Source: Diplocarpon mali
Lineage: Eukaryota > Ascomycota > Leotiomycetes > Helotiales > Drepanopezizaceae
DNA length: 64,000 nucleotides
Assembly (NCBI GenBank): GCA_024741835.1
Contig: JAENRP010000004.1
Coordinates: forward strand, 308,467-372,466
Reading direction: 5' to 3'
The position numbers and the translations under genes are program-made. A model generated the notes under the pieces. The model worked only from the letters and a program-made list of their open reading frames with translations. It was not told the origin of the DNA and did no database searches. The stretch's first letter is position 1. Each line of letters starts with the position of its first letter. Positions 25,061-37,056 of this stretch are shown piece after piece.

Positions 25061-25809
25061 CGCTGCAGACTTTCTCCCTTCGTGAAGTACTTCTAGACAA
25101 GTGACTTAATACTGCAAAAGAGAATCTGCAGGTTCCCAAGGGATACCGCGCGTAGGTGTCGAGTCGCTGTTCCCCATGATATACCCCTTGTATAGCCCCC
25201 CAGCCCCCCAGCCCCCCCGAGAATTGACTCCATGCTTCAATCTTCGTACGATTTAACATTCAGTTTTGCGGACTCGTACGGTAGTAGTTGAGGGATCGTG
25301 GAAGACTAGAAGATTAGCGCCTTAGTCTCTTATGCAAATCGCAGCCACCAAGCCCCCTCGCCCCCTCGCCCCCTTCACACAGGGGGAGTACGCAGGCGAA
25401 GAGATCAAATCCGACAAAACCGAGCAATTCCGTGTCGCCAAGCGCTGTGTCGATTCGTTCGTGGGTTGTCTTCTCTTCTGCCTTGCCTTGGAAGTACAGT
25501 CAGACTTGTAGCAAGGCAAAGGTCAACGGCCCCGCACATCCGCTCTTCAGATCATTTCGATTCACCTGGCAGCACCAAGCATCCGCGGACCAGGGGCTAC
25601 GAGTATAATACAGCACAGAAGAACGGATGATCACACATCACAGATCCCAGCGGATGAATGACGTACTCCCGGTCCAGCTACGGCGACTCCCTCCCTTTTT
25701 ATAGAAAAACTCCGTCGTACTGGCATCGAGTACCTTACTTAGCCATCGTCATCCCCTCTTTTCTTGTCCGGCAACACGCAGTGCAGCCAGAGACTTTGCC
25801 CTCTCTTCT
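25061..25809. other. PAL1 promoter region
   Basis: About 750 bp with pyrimidine-rich and C-rich stretches (for example ccccctcgcc repeats near 25355) and no supported gene. It should contain the PAL1 promoter. Confidence 0.45.
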
Positions 25810-27227
25810 ATGAACATCGCCACCGGCAACATGGAGTCGACTGCAGACAAGCAATGGGTGCGTATTGTTTCCTTTATCCGGGTCGTTGCGCTGTGACCGC
25901 TGGCATTTCTTCTTGATACCTGCGAGCCCCATGGCGATTACCATCAATCATTCTGCCATGCCCGCGACATCACTGACCCCCGTTGCCAGGCCCAGAAATA
26001 TCTTCTCGATCCATTGAATGACCCAGAACCCAGCCAAGAGACAGGGCCTGGTGCTCGTTTTACCTCGGTCAACAACAGATCCAGCTCTACCTCCCCATCC
26101 TCCTCAAAAGTAAGAGCGACCGACAGATCTTCCAAAAGCCCCTCCGTCTCGTCCTACCCAACCCCTCCACAATCCGCCAGCCCCACGAGGTCTTCTTTCC
26201 ACCCCTCAAACCCGTACTCCCCATCCCACCGACAGGTGGCGTTTGGCGATTTGAGTAAGGCTGGCTCAAGCCGGAGAAGCTGCAGCGAACATTCAGACGA
26301 GAAGAACGGCAAGGCACGCAGGAGAGGCAGTGAGTGAAAGGCCCGTGTCAGCTCTCCACAGCTTATGCTAATGGTTCTTCTCTTCAGGTTCTCTCGGAGA
26401 ACGTTTTCCAGGCGACATGTCTCACCGACCGCTTGACCAGTTGAAAAAGGAGAACAAAGCAGCCAACCGGTCGCCTCACCTCCGGAAGAAGCACATCCCA
26501 GCAGCCGACACCATTGATAAGCTGGACCAGACTATCGGCGGATTGTACCACCACGGGGGCCCATACGATGCGACCCTCTTTTCGAGGAATACAAGCTATA
26601 AGAGCTCCCCCATCGAGGCTGTGAAGGGCAGCAATGAGGAGGCTATCAGAGCCACTCCACGTGAATTCATCGTCGATTCTTTGACCAAGCACGTACCTCT
26701 CCAGGGAACTGCCTTGATTCCTTCCGGGGAGACCTCCTGGGATGGGAAAAGAATGGAGTACGAGGAGGGCGCTGATCTCATGCGGGAACCAGATGCAGCC
26801 GGCGGTAAGCAGCAATCATCTTGTATTCTTATCCCTTGTACTCACATGCCACATAGGTGCATATAAAAGATGGGATCACGTCAAGTATCTTCCGGGAGAT
26901 CTCAAAGGCAAAGGAGAGCCATCATACTCCATCGAGAAGGCATTGAAGGATCACAAACACAGCAAGACACAGAATGGCCTGGTATCTCCGGACAGCCATT
27001 CTTACGAGATGCAACCCAGGCAGCGACCTGCGAGTGGCCGCCAACGCAGCACTAGTGGAGACCATGAGGATTTTAGGGGCATCAACCGACCTTCTGGCAC
27101 TGCCTTGAGAGAGACTGATCTCGGCAACGACATGAGACGATCCAATACGACCGGTCGACGCATCGGTGAAGGACTGAAGAAGAGATTTGGAGATCTCAGG
27201 AGAATCAAGCACCGATCGGAGGCATAG
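25810..27227 (+). CDS. PAL1: Pal1-family cell morphogenesis protein
   Basis: Membrane-associated, mostly disordered protein. In fission yeast Pal1 works in cell-shape control and endocytic coat sites. Four exons: 25810-25857, 25990-26329, 26388-26804, 26857-27227; in phase, 391 residues. The N-terminal third is Ser/Pro/Thr-rich (SSSTSPSSSK, YPTPPQSASPTRS). The conserved Pal1 domain covers about residues 150-285: LYHHGGPYDATLFSRN, EEAIRATPREFIVDSLTKH, YEEGADLMRE, and after a splice GAYKRWDHVKYLPGDLKGKG followed by EPSYSIEKALK. The C-terminus is basic (GEGLKKRFGDLRRIKHRSEA). The start could also be the ATG at 25831 (MESTADKQW); both give the same domain. The 132-bp first intron is the longest. 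Confidence 0.92.
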
Positions 27228-28436
27228 CCTGGAAAGCGAAGCAGGAGCAGGATCCGGATCCGGATCCACTTACCACCTGGCCAACATCCACGGCATTAGA
27301 TTTGGGACTGGGTAATGGTAGAAAACGTGTATTATGGCTAAGCAAGCAGATAGAATGAGTATTTTGGCACCCTTGGCCATGTGATCTTTTCACATTTTGT
27401 ATTCAACGGTCCAGATCCCGAGCCCCAAGCACGCGTTCTCTGGCCAAGTGTGCTCATTAAAATTGGTCCATCGTTCCCCTCTGGTCCTTTCCCTTCTTAT
27501 CTGAGAACTGTTTTCATGCGGTGGTCATGGTCGAATCCAGATCATCGAGCGGACTACTAGACCCAGAGTGTTGTCTACCATCAGTCGAGTGCTATCTCTC
27601 GTTCCTAGGAACAAAATGGCCCCGTCGCTGGCGACCCCGTTGGATCTGGCGCCGCTTATATGGGCGCCATTGCAGACGGGACCTTGCCGACTAGAAGACG
27701 CGGATGTCTGGTTTCGCAGCCTCCTCACGACCCGAGTCGAGCTCTGCACAGTCGCCCGGTACAGTCCCTGTCTGCTTTTGCTCGGGGGTTGCCTGGGGGG
27801 CCGATCTTTCTGATCAAGAAAGCCCTGCTCTGATCAACTGGCCACAGCGGCCTGTAGCTTCGACCCCGAGGCCGTTGCGCATGCCCTGCTGCGCAACAAG
27901 ACGCTCTCCTCCCGTGATCTCTACCGTATAGAATGGTGAGGAGTAGTAAAAGTGCCAGTAGATCGCGACGGGCCAGCTTGTTGTGTTAGCCATCTGGAGA
28001 CTGGAGGCTGGAGACTGGATACTGGAGACTCTGGCTCTGGCTCTAGTCAATGTGACCCGGAACACCTGCCGACGGAGGGTCGCCGGCTTTTTCCCTCGCA
28101 ACTTGGCTCTCGAGGGGGGGAGAGAAGAAAAGAAAAGAAACCAGGCTGCCACTGGACAGCGCCAGCCCAGATGCGTGCCTCCGTAGCCGTCTAGAGAGGC
28201 TTTCTGGGATCCGGGAACCTCGGTGGAAATAAAATCGATAAAACTGGTGCGGCAGCGACAAGAGACGGAGGTTTGAACACAGGTCAACACTCAATCCCAG
28301 CCTGGGCTGAGCTATGCGCTCGGATTACCGTACAATACAAACGCCCTTTCATCGGAAGATGCCCATATGCCCATATGCCCATCCTTTTCCATCATCACCC
28401 CGCTCCCAAACGAGAAATAAACAGCCCAAGTATCGC
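27228..28436. other. Convergent intergenic PAL1 / PEX13
   Basis: 1.2 kb with no supported gene. A short (ggatcc)n-like run (ccggatccggatcc) lies at about 27253-27267 in the PAL1 3' region, and a purine tract (gaaaagaaaagaaa) at about 28127-28140. Confidence 0.5.
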
Positions 28437-29871
28437 TCAGGAAAAAAACTGGCTCTTCTGAAAACTTTCCACGCTCATGTCGCCCGCCTTCCCGGCCACA
28501 GCCGGTGCTTTCGTTGCGCTCGTCATGCTGCTCGTCCTGCTCCCGCTTTGACTTGCGCTCGTGATTTCAGCGACCGGTTGGTTGGGTCGTTTTGCGACTT
28601 CGAGATAGGGGCCGGGGAGGTATCCCATGCGCCCATCTCGCGCGCGGCATCTCCACCACTCGCTCGGCTGGCCCATCGGGTCACTTTTACTCAGGACGGC
28701 AACCAGATCGCCTTTCTTCACTTCTAGGTCGACGCCTTGCACCGCGGCCCCAGCCTCGGGCGTGAAGTCGTAGATGACTCGGCAGAATTCCAGCTTGGAG
28801 GGATCAATCTGCGCGGGAATCGGTTGGCCGTCCGGACCGATTTGCATCTGTCCTGACGCTGCGAGTCTGCGTTTCTCTTCCTCGTGGGATGCTGCCATGG
28901 CTCTTATGAGCTTTCCCATCAGGTATGGAAGGCCGAAAGCGGCGGCGAGGAAGAAGAGAAAAGGCTTCTTGCTAGGACGTGGAGCTTGGGCTGGTGAGCC
29001 GTCTGGGTGGAATTTCCGGCCTTCGAAAGAGGCAAAGGCGCTGGGTGTCAGAGCGGTGGCATCTGCTGGCGGGGGCCGTCCCGTAAGCTTCGCAAATAAC
29101 GTCCGGAGCCATCGCATCAGTGTGAAGATGCCCAGTATCGAGCCGAGGGTATTCCTGAGGTTTCCGAATTGCTCTGCCACCGAGACCATTGCTGCGTATT
29201 TTAGCTGCTGCACACACGAGGATCTCTTGATGGCCGCACGTACCAAAGAAGCTGGAATGAGTAGCCATGTAGGTGCTCTCGAGCATCTGCGCAAACCCTC
29301 CAAAGGCCCCCACTATGCTCTCAATGATCTGGAAAGTTGCCTGTGTGTTTTGGGTGAAGCCGTTCGTCAAGCTGTTGGGGTCATTGGGATCTCCCTGCAT
29401 GCCTCCCATCCCACCGTACATGCCTCCCCCCATGCCGCCATACATGCCTCCTCCCATCGCGCCATACATCCCACCCATGCCTCCCATCCCGCCGTATCCC
29501 ATCCCGCCCATCCTCGAGTAGGGCGATGAATATGCTGAGCCCATGCCTCCGTAAGGAGACCCCAGAGCCCCCACTCTGCCCGCACCATAGGGAGAGTACG
29601 CAGATGCGTTTCTATTGACGGTAGATGTCAGAGATGACGGCCGTTCAGGGATCGCCGGCGCCGTGCTTGCAGGGGCGCCGGTGGATTGCGGGTTCGTGAC
29701 TGCGCTCCCAGTCGCCGTTGCCACCGGTGTTCCTACAGCTGGAGGATCGCGGTGGCGTTAGCAGGTCGAATTTCAAGACATCGAGGGAACATGTTTTGGG
29801 GTTGACAAACCCGTATTTGCGCCTCCAGCTCCAGCCCGCTCCCACGGCTTGGGGGGCGATACCGACGCCAT
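28437..29871 (-). CDS. PEX13: Pex13 peroxisomal docking protein
   Basis: Integral peroxisomal membrane protein of the import docking complex with Pex14. Three exons: 29871-29811, 29732-29244, 29191-28437; 434 residues. The start MASVSPPKPWERAG is the usual fungal Pex13 start. Residues ~60-115 form a Gly/Met/Tyr-rich repeat (YGGMGG, MYGGMGG units), the flexible segment now linked to formation of the import meshwork. Then follow the conserved membrane region (QMLESTYMATHSSFF, FGNLRNTLGSILGIFTLMRW, FLFFLAAAFGLPYLMGKLIR) and a C-terminal SH3 domain (FCRVIYDFTPEAGAAVQGVD, EWWRCRARDGRMGYLPGPYL). The domain order matches the family. The large plus-strand frame over this gene is a shadow. Confidence 0.95.
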
Positions 29872-30865
29872 GCTCTTCAAGATTCGAATCTCCTCGGGCT
29901 GCCAGGCCTGAACGCGCCGTTGGTGAGCTTATCTTCTGGTGCTGGCGAAAGTGATGTGGGCGTCGAAGGGTGGTCGCATGCTGGTGACGGCTGGGAAGCG
30001 AAAGAGCCGAGACTTGCGGAGAATTTAGAATTTACGGGGTCGGCTGAGATGACAAAACAAACTTCAAGAAGAACCGTCAAACTCTTGAAAGGCCAGGATC
30101 TTACTGTACCCCTTCGAGGGTATTGGAAGTTGATTAAAGTATGTAAATAAAACAGCAAGTCTCCACTTCTTGCCGCTGAGATTCAATGCTGCCTCGCTGC
30201 AAGTCCCTTGAAAAGGCTGGCAGCCGAGGCTCGGGAAACCCCATGCCAATGTCCTTAGAGATTTGGAGAAGTCCAGCCAGTGAGTTGGAGACTATTAAAT
30301 CTACTCGTACAAGTTCATCAAATCATTTCTTCTTCTCTGGTGCTCTAGCCCTTGTCATACCGTCCCCATGCAAGTATTCTCCCTATACATCCGAAAAGAA
30401 CTAAGTGATGTATGAACTTATCCACAATCTCTTGTCACGTACTACCAGTACAACCGTCGGCTCAGAGTACCTGGTATCTCTCTTCTACTCCTCAAATATC
30501 ACAGTGGCAAGTTTTTCAACAACATTTCTCCGAACAGGGCCACGGGTCGAAAACTCAGAAACACGTGCGACTAACTTCCCGTCGTCCATTTGGCATGATT
30601 CTAGTTGGCCGAGCCAAAAGGTAAGACGAAATCCAATGTGCATAGACTTTACTTCAGGCCAGCACAGGCTGGAGCCTTCGTCGTCATGGATTCCTTTCAA
30701 GTCGTCAACCTGTCAACCAGGATCTCGATAGGCACTAATCAGCAACGCAACCAGCCTTTTCACAGGGGGAAAAAGAGGACCGAATGGCTCTCGTCCAAGC
30801 TTGCTCCGCCAGTATACCCGATGACACTTGGGCAAACTCATGTCTTGAAGCAACTCATCTTGAGT
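29872..30865. other. Intergenic PEX13 promoter / pseudogene 3' flank
   Basis: About 1 kb. It holds the PEX13 promoter near 29872. Several short plus-strand frames around 30400-30730 show no recognisable protein. Confidence 0.4.
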
Positions 30866-31912
30866 TTATGCTGGCATGCCTTTCGAGCCCTGGATCTCCT
30901 TGAAAACTTGGTGAAGAAGTTCGACTGATTTGGCGGTCTTGCCAGCTTCGGGGAACTGTTCTTTGAATGGCTGTGCGATCTGATCAGGGGTCTGGTAGTC
31001 CGTGGCGCCGTAGATTTGCTTGCCGAGTACCTTTTCGCGGTTCAGCAGGATGCCCATGACGAACTTGCCGACGTCGTCGGCCGTACTGAGAAGTGGGATT
31101 GGGGCTGAAGACGGGACTGGCAGTGCGAAAGCCCAGTCATGGTTGGGAGGTGCTCGACGGAAGTTCTTGGTGATGTGTTAGTCGACTACTGTTATTGAAG
31201 AGAGAGAAAGCGTCTGCTCGTATGTCAGAACGCAGAAAGGAGAACAGGTGCCTACGCTTCCTGGAACGTTGCTCATGTGAAAGCCAGGCATGAAGTAGGT
31301 CGCTGGCAAGCCAGTGTCTCGAATGTATCGCTCGATATGAGCTTTCGAGTCGGAGTGGAGGACCTGTGTCAATACACCCTTCGATACTGGAACCGATTAG
31401 CACTTGCAGATCCAGCCAGGTGAGGCGACTCACGCTGGGTAACGTTCATCAGAATGCGCCAGATCAAGTGCTGGACTCCAGCATCCTCGATCACCACTTC
31501 GTCAGCCTGAGCCAGTCGCCACAACGACCGGAGAAGTCTGCCTTTGCTGCATCAGCCATGGCCTTTCCCTGCTTCATTTCGGCGTCTGCAGAGTGGCTCT
31601 CTCAGCAGTCTGTAACTGCGAACACAGCGTAGGCTCCTTGCAGAGCAGTTTTGAGGGATGATACATTGTTCAAGTCGGCCTGGTAACATAGCTTAGCATC
31701 AGGAACTTCAACTCTCGGAGCCGTCGCTTACCGCAACTGTTTCAACACCCAAGGACTCCAGAGATTTTGCTGATGGCTTTGGAAAGATCACGGATGACGC
31801 CGCGAACGGTCCAGCGTTCTTTTACTTTGGCATCACCCAGAACAGCCTTGACAACGCTGCCTCCTTGGAGCCCAGTGGCACCAAAGACAACAAGGACTCT
31901 CTTGGCCGCCAT
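30866..31912 (-). pseudogene. NmrA-like NAD(P)-binding protein, decayed
   Basis: Reads as an NmrA-like Rossmann protein with its introns still visible but with several lesions. The start MAAKRVLVVFGATGLQGGSV carries the dinucleotide motif GATGLQG. A fourth A in a run near 31770 shifts the frame just before what should read SLESLGVETVA. A later exon stays similar (ADLNNVSSLKTALQGAYAVF) but meets TGA at 31602-31604, where relatives usually carry Trp. About 50 extra bases then interrupt the frame before EDAGVQHLIWRILMNVTQ. The rest is clean: KGVLTQVLHSDSKAHIERYI, GLPATYFMPGFHMSNVPGS, then after another intron WAFALPVPSS, ADDVGKFVMGILLN, GATDYQTPDQI and a stop at 30866. No single spliced frame yields a whole protein, so I call it a pseudogene. 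Assembly errors could mimic some of this. Confidence 0.8.
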
Positions 31913-33020
31913 CTTGCTGTGCAGGACACTGTTCTTCTCGCAGTGATCGGATGCAACGCGAGATTTAACTGGAGGGGTTTGGAACGGCCTACAAGGACAG
32001 AGAGCTTAGAAATGCTGATGATCGTGATGGAACGGATGAAGCATGACAACTATAAGAAAAGAGCTTGCTACTTATACCTTCACCATGCCTTCTCGTCGGG
32101 GTGACCTCCTTACGAGTACCTCGTCGCCCGTGAGAAATGCAATCGCGCAGTGGTTCGTTCGCTCTTCCGATCCCGCCATTCTGCCATGCCGGGAGCGACG
32201 AGAGCGAAGGGCTTGCCGGCGCATCAAGCACAACGCAAAGCTGCATGCTCGACGCTCTCTCGAGTTGCGAGGCTGTGCGAGGCACGTTCGAAAACCTCGG
32301 TTTGGCGGAATGAGGGGGAGCTTCGTGGTGGGTATTAGTAAAAGACAGACGGGGTGGCCAATCTCGACATGTCTGTTGTACAATTGGTAATCCTTGATTG
32401 CTCCGTTCTTGGCCGGTAGAGCTCATGCGTCTATTTTCAGGAGATCCTGGGTTGCTTGCCGCCCGCTTGAGGGTTAATTTGCGCGCCCGGTGGATCGTCG
32501 CATGTCAACAAGCCGACTTCCAGATGTATGCAGTAGTTATACCGAACGAGGTTGCAAACATCATGTAGACGTCTCATCAGCCCGCTCGATATATCCCCCC
32601 GGTGAGAGCGGCTGTGCTACCAATCCAAGTCTGTGATGAGGAGAGACGACTGCTCTCTCATGCTACCGTGCAAAAGCCGACGATACGATGAACCCTGGAC
32701 TCAAGAGCTATGCAAGAACCAGCGCGGGCTCGATGGATCATGGCAAGATACCTTCGGGGGCCAGCTGCTCTTGGCCGTTGGTTTTGAGAGAAGTTGACCC
32801 GATTACCGTCAATCAAAGTAGTTGACAGCCGGCCTACGTTTCGGAAACGTCCCTGCGTGTAGCCGTCGATGCTCATAGCTGCTATTCCATCTCGATGTAG
32901 AAATTCCCCGTCTTATTTCCATCCATAGAGACTCGTCCTCAGCTCCTTTGCCTCGTGCTCAGATTTTGCTCTATACTCAGTTTGCTTGTTTGTTTACATA
33001 AGAAACAAGAAACAAGAACC
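31913..33020. other. Intergenic between two pseudogenes
   Basis: 1.1 kb with only short overlapping frames on both strands and no recognisable product. Confidence 0.45.
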
Positions 33021-35191
33021 ATGTCAAGCCCTAGCCGAGATTCTGTGGATCCTGGCCCGGGCAATGTTCAGACGCTGCTCAGTGATAGCGATCCATCTCT
33101 TTCTGGACGCATACCAAGCTCTGGCCCGTCAAAAGTAGAGCCTGCTTTGTCGCATGAAAGTGGGCAATAGGATGACAGACCCCAACTTTGATGATCGCAT
33201 CTTGTGCCACAGGTACGTGTTTTGTGCCCGACTTAGTAGATTGCAACTGATATTCTAGCTCTTGTACTTGCTGTATTCCATCTCGGAGTCTTTCAGTACC
33301 TCAATGGTAAAGCAGCTGATGGGCCAGACCAAATTGCTTCCCAAGGCTATATCGCAACAGCTTCGAACTTTCTAGCCGACGCCTTCGGATGCGCCTGGAG
33401 AGCAGCCTTGGCCGTTGCCTTTGTGCAGTGCCTATGGCACCTCCTGCGGACAACCACCATGGAAGTTTCAACGACCGAAGCACTGTTTTGCGTCAAGGAA
33501 AATCCATTCTTACTGTTAGAGCCTTGAGTCCGAGCCGCCCCGATCCTGTTTGCAATGGCAATCATCATGTGGTCATCACATCTAGTGACAAGCTTCTGAC
33601 CTGGTGCCATTGGTATCGTTCCATAATCGAGACAATCGTTTGAACTGATCCAGGTATCATCTTTTAATGGACCGTTAGTGAGTGATTCCTTCATCGACAT
33701 CAAACATCGGCGAGGGGTTCGTTTCAGGATAAGTCGTACTCTTCTCTTGCAGTTCTGTGTATGCTAACCGAACATGGAATCCAGTCTTGCCATTACAACC
33801 AAAACAACAGTTTCCAAAACCGCCTCGCCAAGCAGAAACTCGTAGCAGGAGAGTCTCTTGTTATGGCATCACCAGGTGGTGTCAGCTGTTCCTATGCAGT
33901 CGAGTTTGGAGGACCTTATAAGTCCTGCAACAAGGCAACCACCAACATCAATCCCGACCACGCTCATGGTCTGTTCGAAGTATACCCTGGCAGTTGGGTC
34001 GCCCCTTTCGAACGGGCACTGAACCCTGCCCTCTATAGCAACAGCCATTCTACCAAGGCCCGCTTCAACAGCACAGCCATTCCCCCACTTCAGCTTCACG
34101 GTTCGGAGTTGAATGGACCTGGAAACAGCTCTGTCATCCTTCAACAGGCCTCTGCAAGCTGTGGGCCTGGGCGAGCGAAAAACATCATGAACAACATTTA
34201 CAGCAACAATTTACAGACGAGGAACGTGACAGTCGAACCAATCGAACTATTGACCAACTTGGTAATGCGAGCCGAAGATGAGATTGTCGTATTCCCTGCT
34301 TTTCGCAACAATCGCCGGATTAAGCTGGGTAGTATGTACACTCAGCCTGCTCCCTCGACGTCTCCGAGCAAGCTTGGCTCTCAGGTGTCTCGTGAACGGC
34401 TCTTTTGTAGGCTTCTTAGCCGATGGCGAGAATCAGGAATCTCGCAGCTCTTCCGGTTCCACAGGATCACCATTTGGTTTGGAATGGAGTGAGCAACTTC
34501 GAAGAACGCCTACCAGGGTAATTCCAAGAAGCACATGGGATATATGACTGCAACGGATCATCTAACATGGGACTCTGGCTCAAACTACCCAGCTCGTAAC
34601 GGGACTGTCATCGATGGCACTCGCTTCAATAACGCCTCTGGACACTCCTCTCGGTCCGAGAAGTCACGCCTTTCATTCAACATCACAAAGGATACTATGA
34701 ACGAGTATCTCTTCAAAATGACTACCTCTATCATGATGTCTTATGGAATGCGGCGCACTCGCGCAAACAATACGAAACTGGCAACCATCAACGTGTACAG
34801 CTTCTCGGAAGCCCCGAGTCTCCTTCTGCCATAAGTTATCATGCTCCTCGTTTCTCTACCATTTATCGTTCTCGGAACTCTCTCCTCGCACAAAGACGGA
34901 GTTTCAGCCATGAATGGGAGCTTCACCCGAATCATCACAACTTCATGCGGGAGCTCGACTCTTGATACTGCGGCGGCTGGGGCTTGCTGGGGCGGAAACG
35001 AAAGTATACCCGAGGAGCTCAATAACTTGGAAATCCAATTTGGGGAGTTCATTGACGGAAAAGGGCCTGGAAAGATAAAGCGTGCTGGGTTTGGGATTGA
35101 GGAGAAAGTAAAAGCATTGAGAAAGGCGCCAAACATGGAATTGCGAGATGGGTGTAAATTTGTCACCAAACTGTACGTTGCGTTCTCGTAG
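33021..35191 (+). pseudogene. Multi-spanning fungal membrane protein, decayed
   Basis: Pieces of one protein run through this interval in order. GYIATASNFLADAFGCAWRA and FVQCLWHLLRTTTMEVST are followed by stop codons in the same frame at 33525 (TGA), 33597 (TGA, inside TSF-stop-PGAIGIV) and 33624 (TAA). Then come SCSYAVEFGGPYKSCN, and a stretch with changed frame, GSFVGFLADGENQ. The first frame returns with GYMTATDHLTWDSGSNYPAR. A TAA at 34832 interrupts YSFSEAPSLLLP from the last membrane segment MLLVSLPFIVLGTLSSHKDG. The end is FGEFIDGKGPGKIKRAGFGI. The layout (N-terminal membrane helices, extracellular Cys/Asn-rich region, final helix, short tail) matches a large uncharacterised family of fungal membrane proteins. 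At least four stops and two frame changes without clear introns make it a pseudogene. The exact 5' end is uncertain. Confidence 0.75.
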
Positions 35192-37056
35192 TCTTTTTTT
35201 GTTGCACATGTAAAGAGCCACAGTTGTAGAGAGCTGGTAAGTTTTCGCTGGTCAATCTTTCATTGAACTGCTCAATCCCGAAACTTCGAAAACGCATCTT
35301 AGGATGTTGTGACTTGCCTAACTCTGTAGACATCTGGAAGATGCACGCAAAACTAAACCAAACATACCTAAGGCATAAATTACCATTAATATCGTCCCAG
35401 ATACTCTTCTACAGATTTCTCATAGAAGTACTGTCAACTTGTTGCCTTAATTTGAACCTCATCCTACCTTGGTCATGGACGTGTCAACATAGCAACTAGG
35501 TACTTGGTAAGCAGAGCCTTGGCCAAAACCCGAGATTCCAAGCTCAAGGCAACCCCGTCGTTACCTCATACTTCGATTCGAAAGAAAAAAAAACGATATG
35601 CGCCTTCGAGCGAGTAACAGTACAAGTATCACCAGTCAAGCTCATTCGGTATGTCGAACCTCGCACCATTGATGTTCAAGCTGAACGACAGCACTCTCCA
35701 AGAGCTCAGTCCTTAATAGGGAGAGAGAAGAAAAACAAGAGATTCGCCCGTGGAAGCTCTAGCTGTAAGAGCTACGATGGCTTGTTCGAGGCCGTCTTGC
35801 TAATACTGTAGGGATTCAATCAGGCATCAAGACAAGACCAATGCCATCGTGGGCCTGGGAGGCGGGATATTGCGCGCCCTGGAGAGACTGGGCTATGCGC
35901 AGGTGGCCATGGGACACACGGCTTGGAGCAGAGTCCAAGGATACTTTGGCCATGTCGCCACAACCATCGGTGCAGTGAGTGGATCGCACTGTTTTCCATA
36001 TCCCCAAAAGCGCCAATGTAGATCGTGCTAACAGCCCTTCATGCGCAAGATTATCTCGATCTCAACAGGATCCTAAGCGTAACAGGAACGAGGCTAGCAA
36101 CGCTCAGAAGTCGACACCCCGTCGTCGCAGATGCTCGAACTCGCAACATGCCGCGATAGAGAACAGAACGCCGTCGACTTCTCCATTTGCACTCGGGAGA
36201 TACGTAAACACTTGCAGAACTCTCCGCCGGGGACATTGGAGCGGCGCGGCCCCAACTAAATGTTGGCCCGCCGTCATCCTTTAGCCGTGGACCAACGTCA
36301 ATTATGACGTGTCGCTCTCTGGCACGCCATAATGCCCAAATTATCAGTGCGTAACGAAGTAGTTGACTCTGCCCAGACACTGCTGGGATCAATCCGACGG
36401 ATCTCTCTGCCTCGTGGAGACTTCGAACCTGAAAAGCCCCAAGGAATGGTTGCGGCATCGCTGCGCAGCCCGCTTCCGGGCAAGCTCCTGTGCCACTTTG
36501 GAGAGCCATCTCGGCCAGCTAGCCCCCCCGCCGGCAGTTTAGAAACGAGATAGCCTGGCATGGAATAAGATCGAGCATGCGATAAGGCCTGAGAAGACTA
36601 GAGAAAGAAGTCTTCATCTTCCAGGCACTAGCCTTTGTCAGAGCGATGAAGCGGACTCCGACCAGTAACACCAAGTATGACACCGAGTACTGCCAGGCAC
36701 CACAAGAATGATGATCTAGCGCATCCAATATGCAGACCTGGATGAAAGTGCCGGTCAAAGGCCACCAAAACGACAAAAAACAACCGAATGAGAAAGGAAG
36801 TACTATCTCAACCTTCGAGGATAGAGACTGGCCTCATATAAAATCGTCGAATTACTGGACGCTTCTTAGAACTTGGATATGGGCCGTTTCATTTCTTTGC
36901 TCATCGAAGCAGACGTCGCAAATTATAGCTACCGGATACAGGTTGTCTTGGGCGCCATGACCACATAAGCTGCAGCCACCAGGACACACCAAACACTCTA
37001 TCCAGCCGAGATCAAGGTCAGCAAGCAACAGCCAGATAATTGATTGAGACAAGTCA
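35192..37056. other. Intergenic, no supported gene
   Basis: 1.9 kb. Short frames on both strands around 36050-36560 overlap each other and have no recognisable domain, start or splice pattern. An A-rich tract lies at about 35581-35594. Confidence 0.45.

Noticed and set aside
28774..29529. 251-codon plus-strand frame over PEX13
   Set aside because: Mirror of the Gly/Met-rich and SH3 coding sequence of PEX13, which has clear domains and splice sites on the minus strand.
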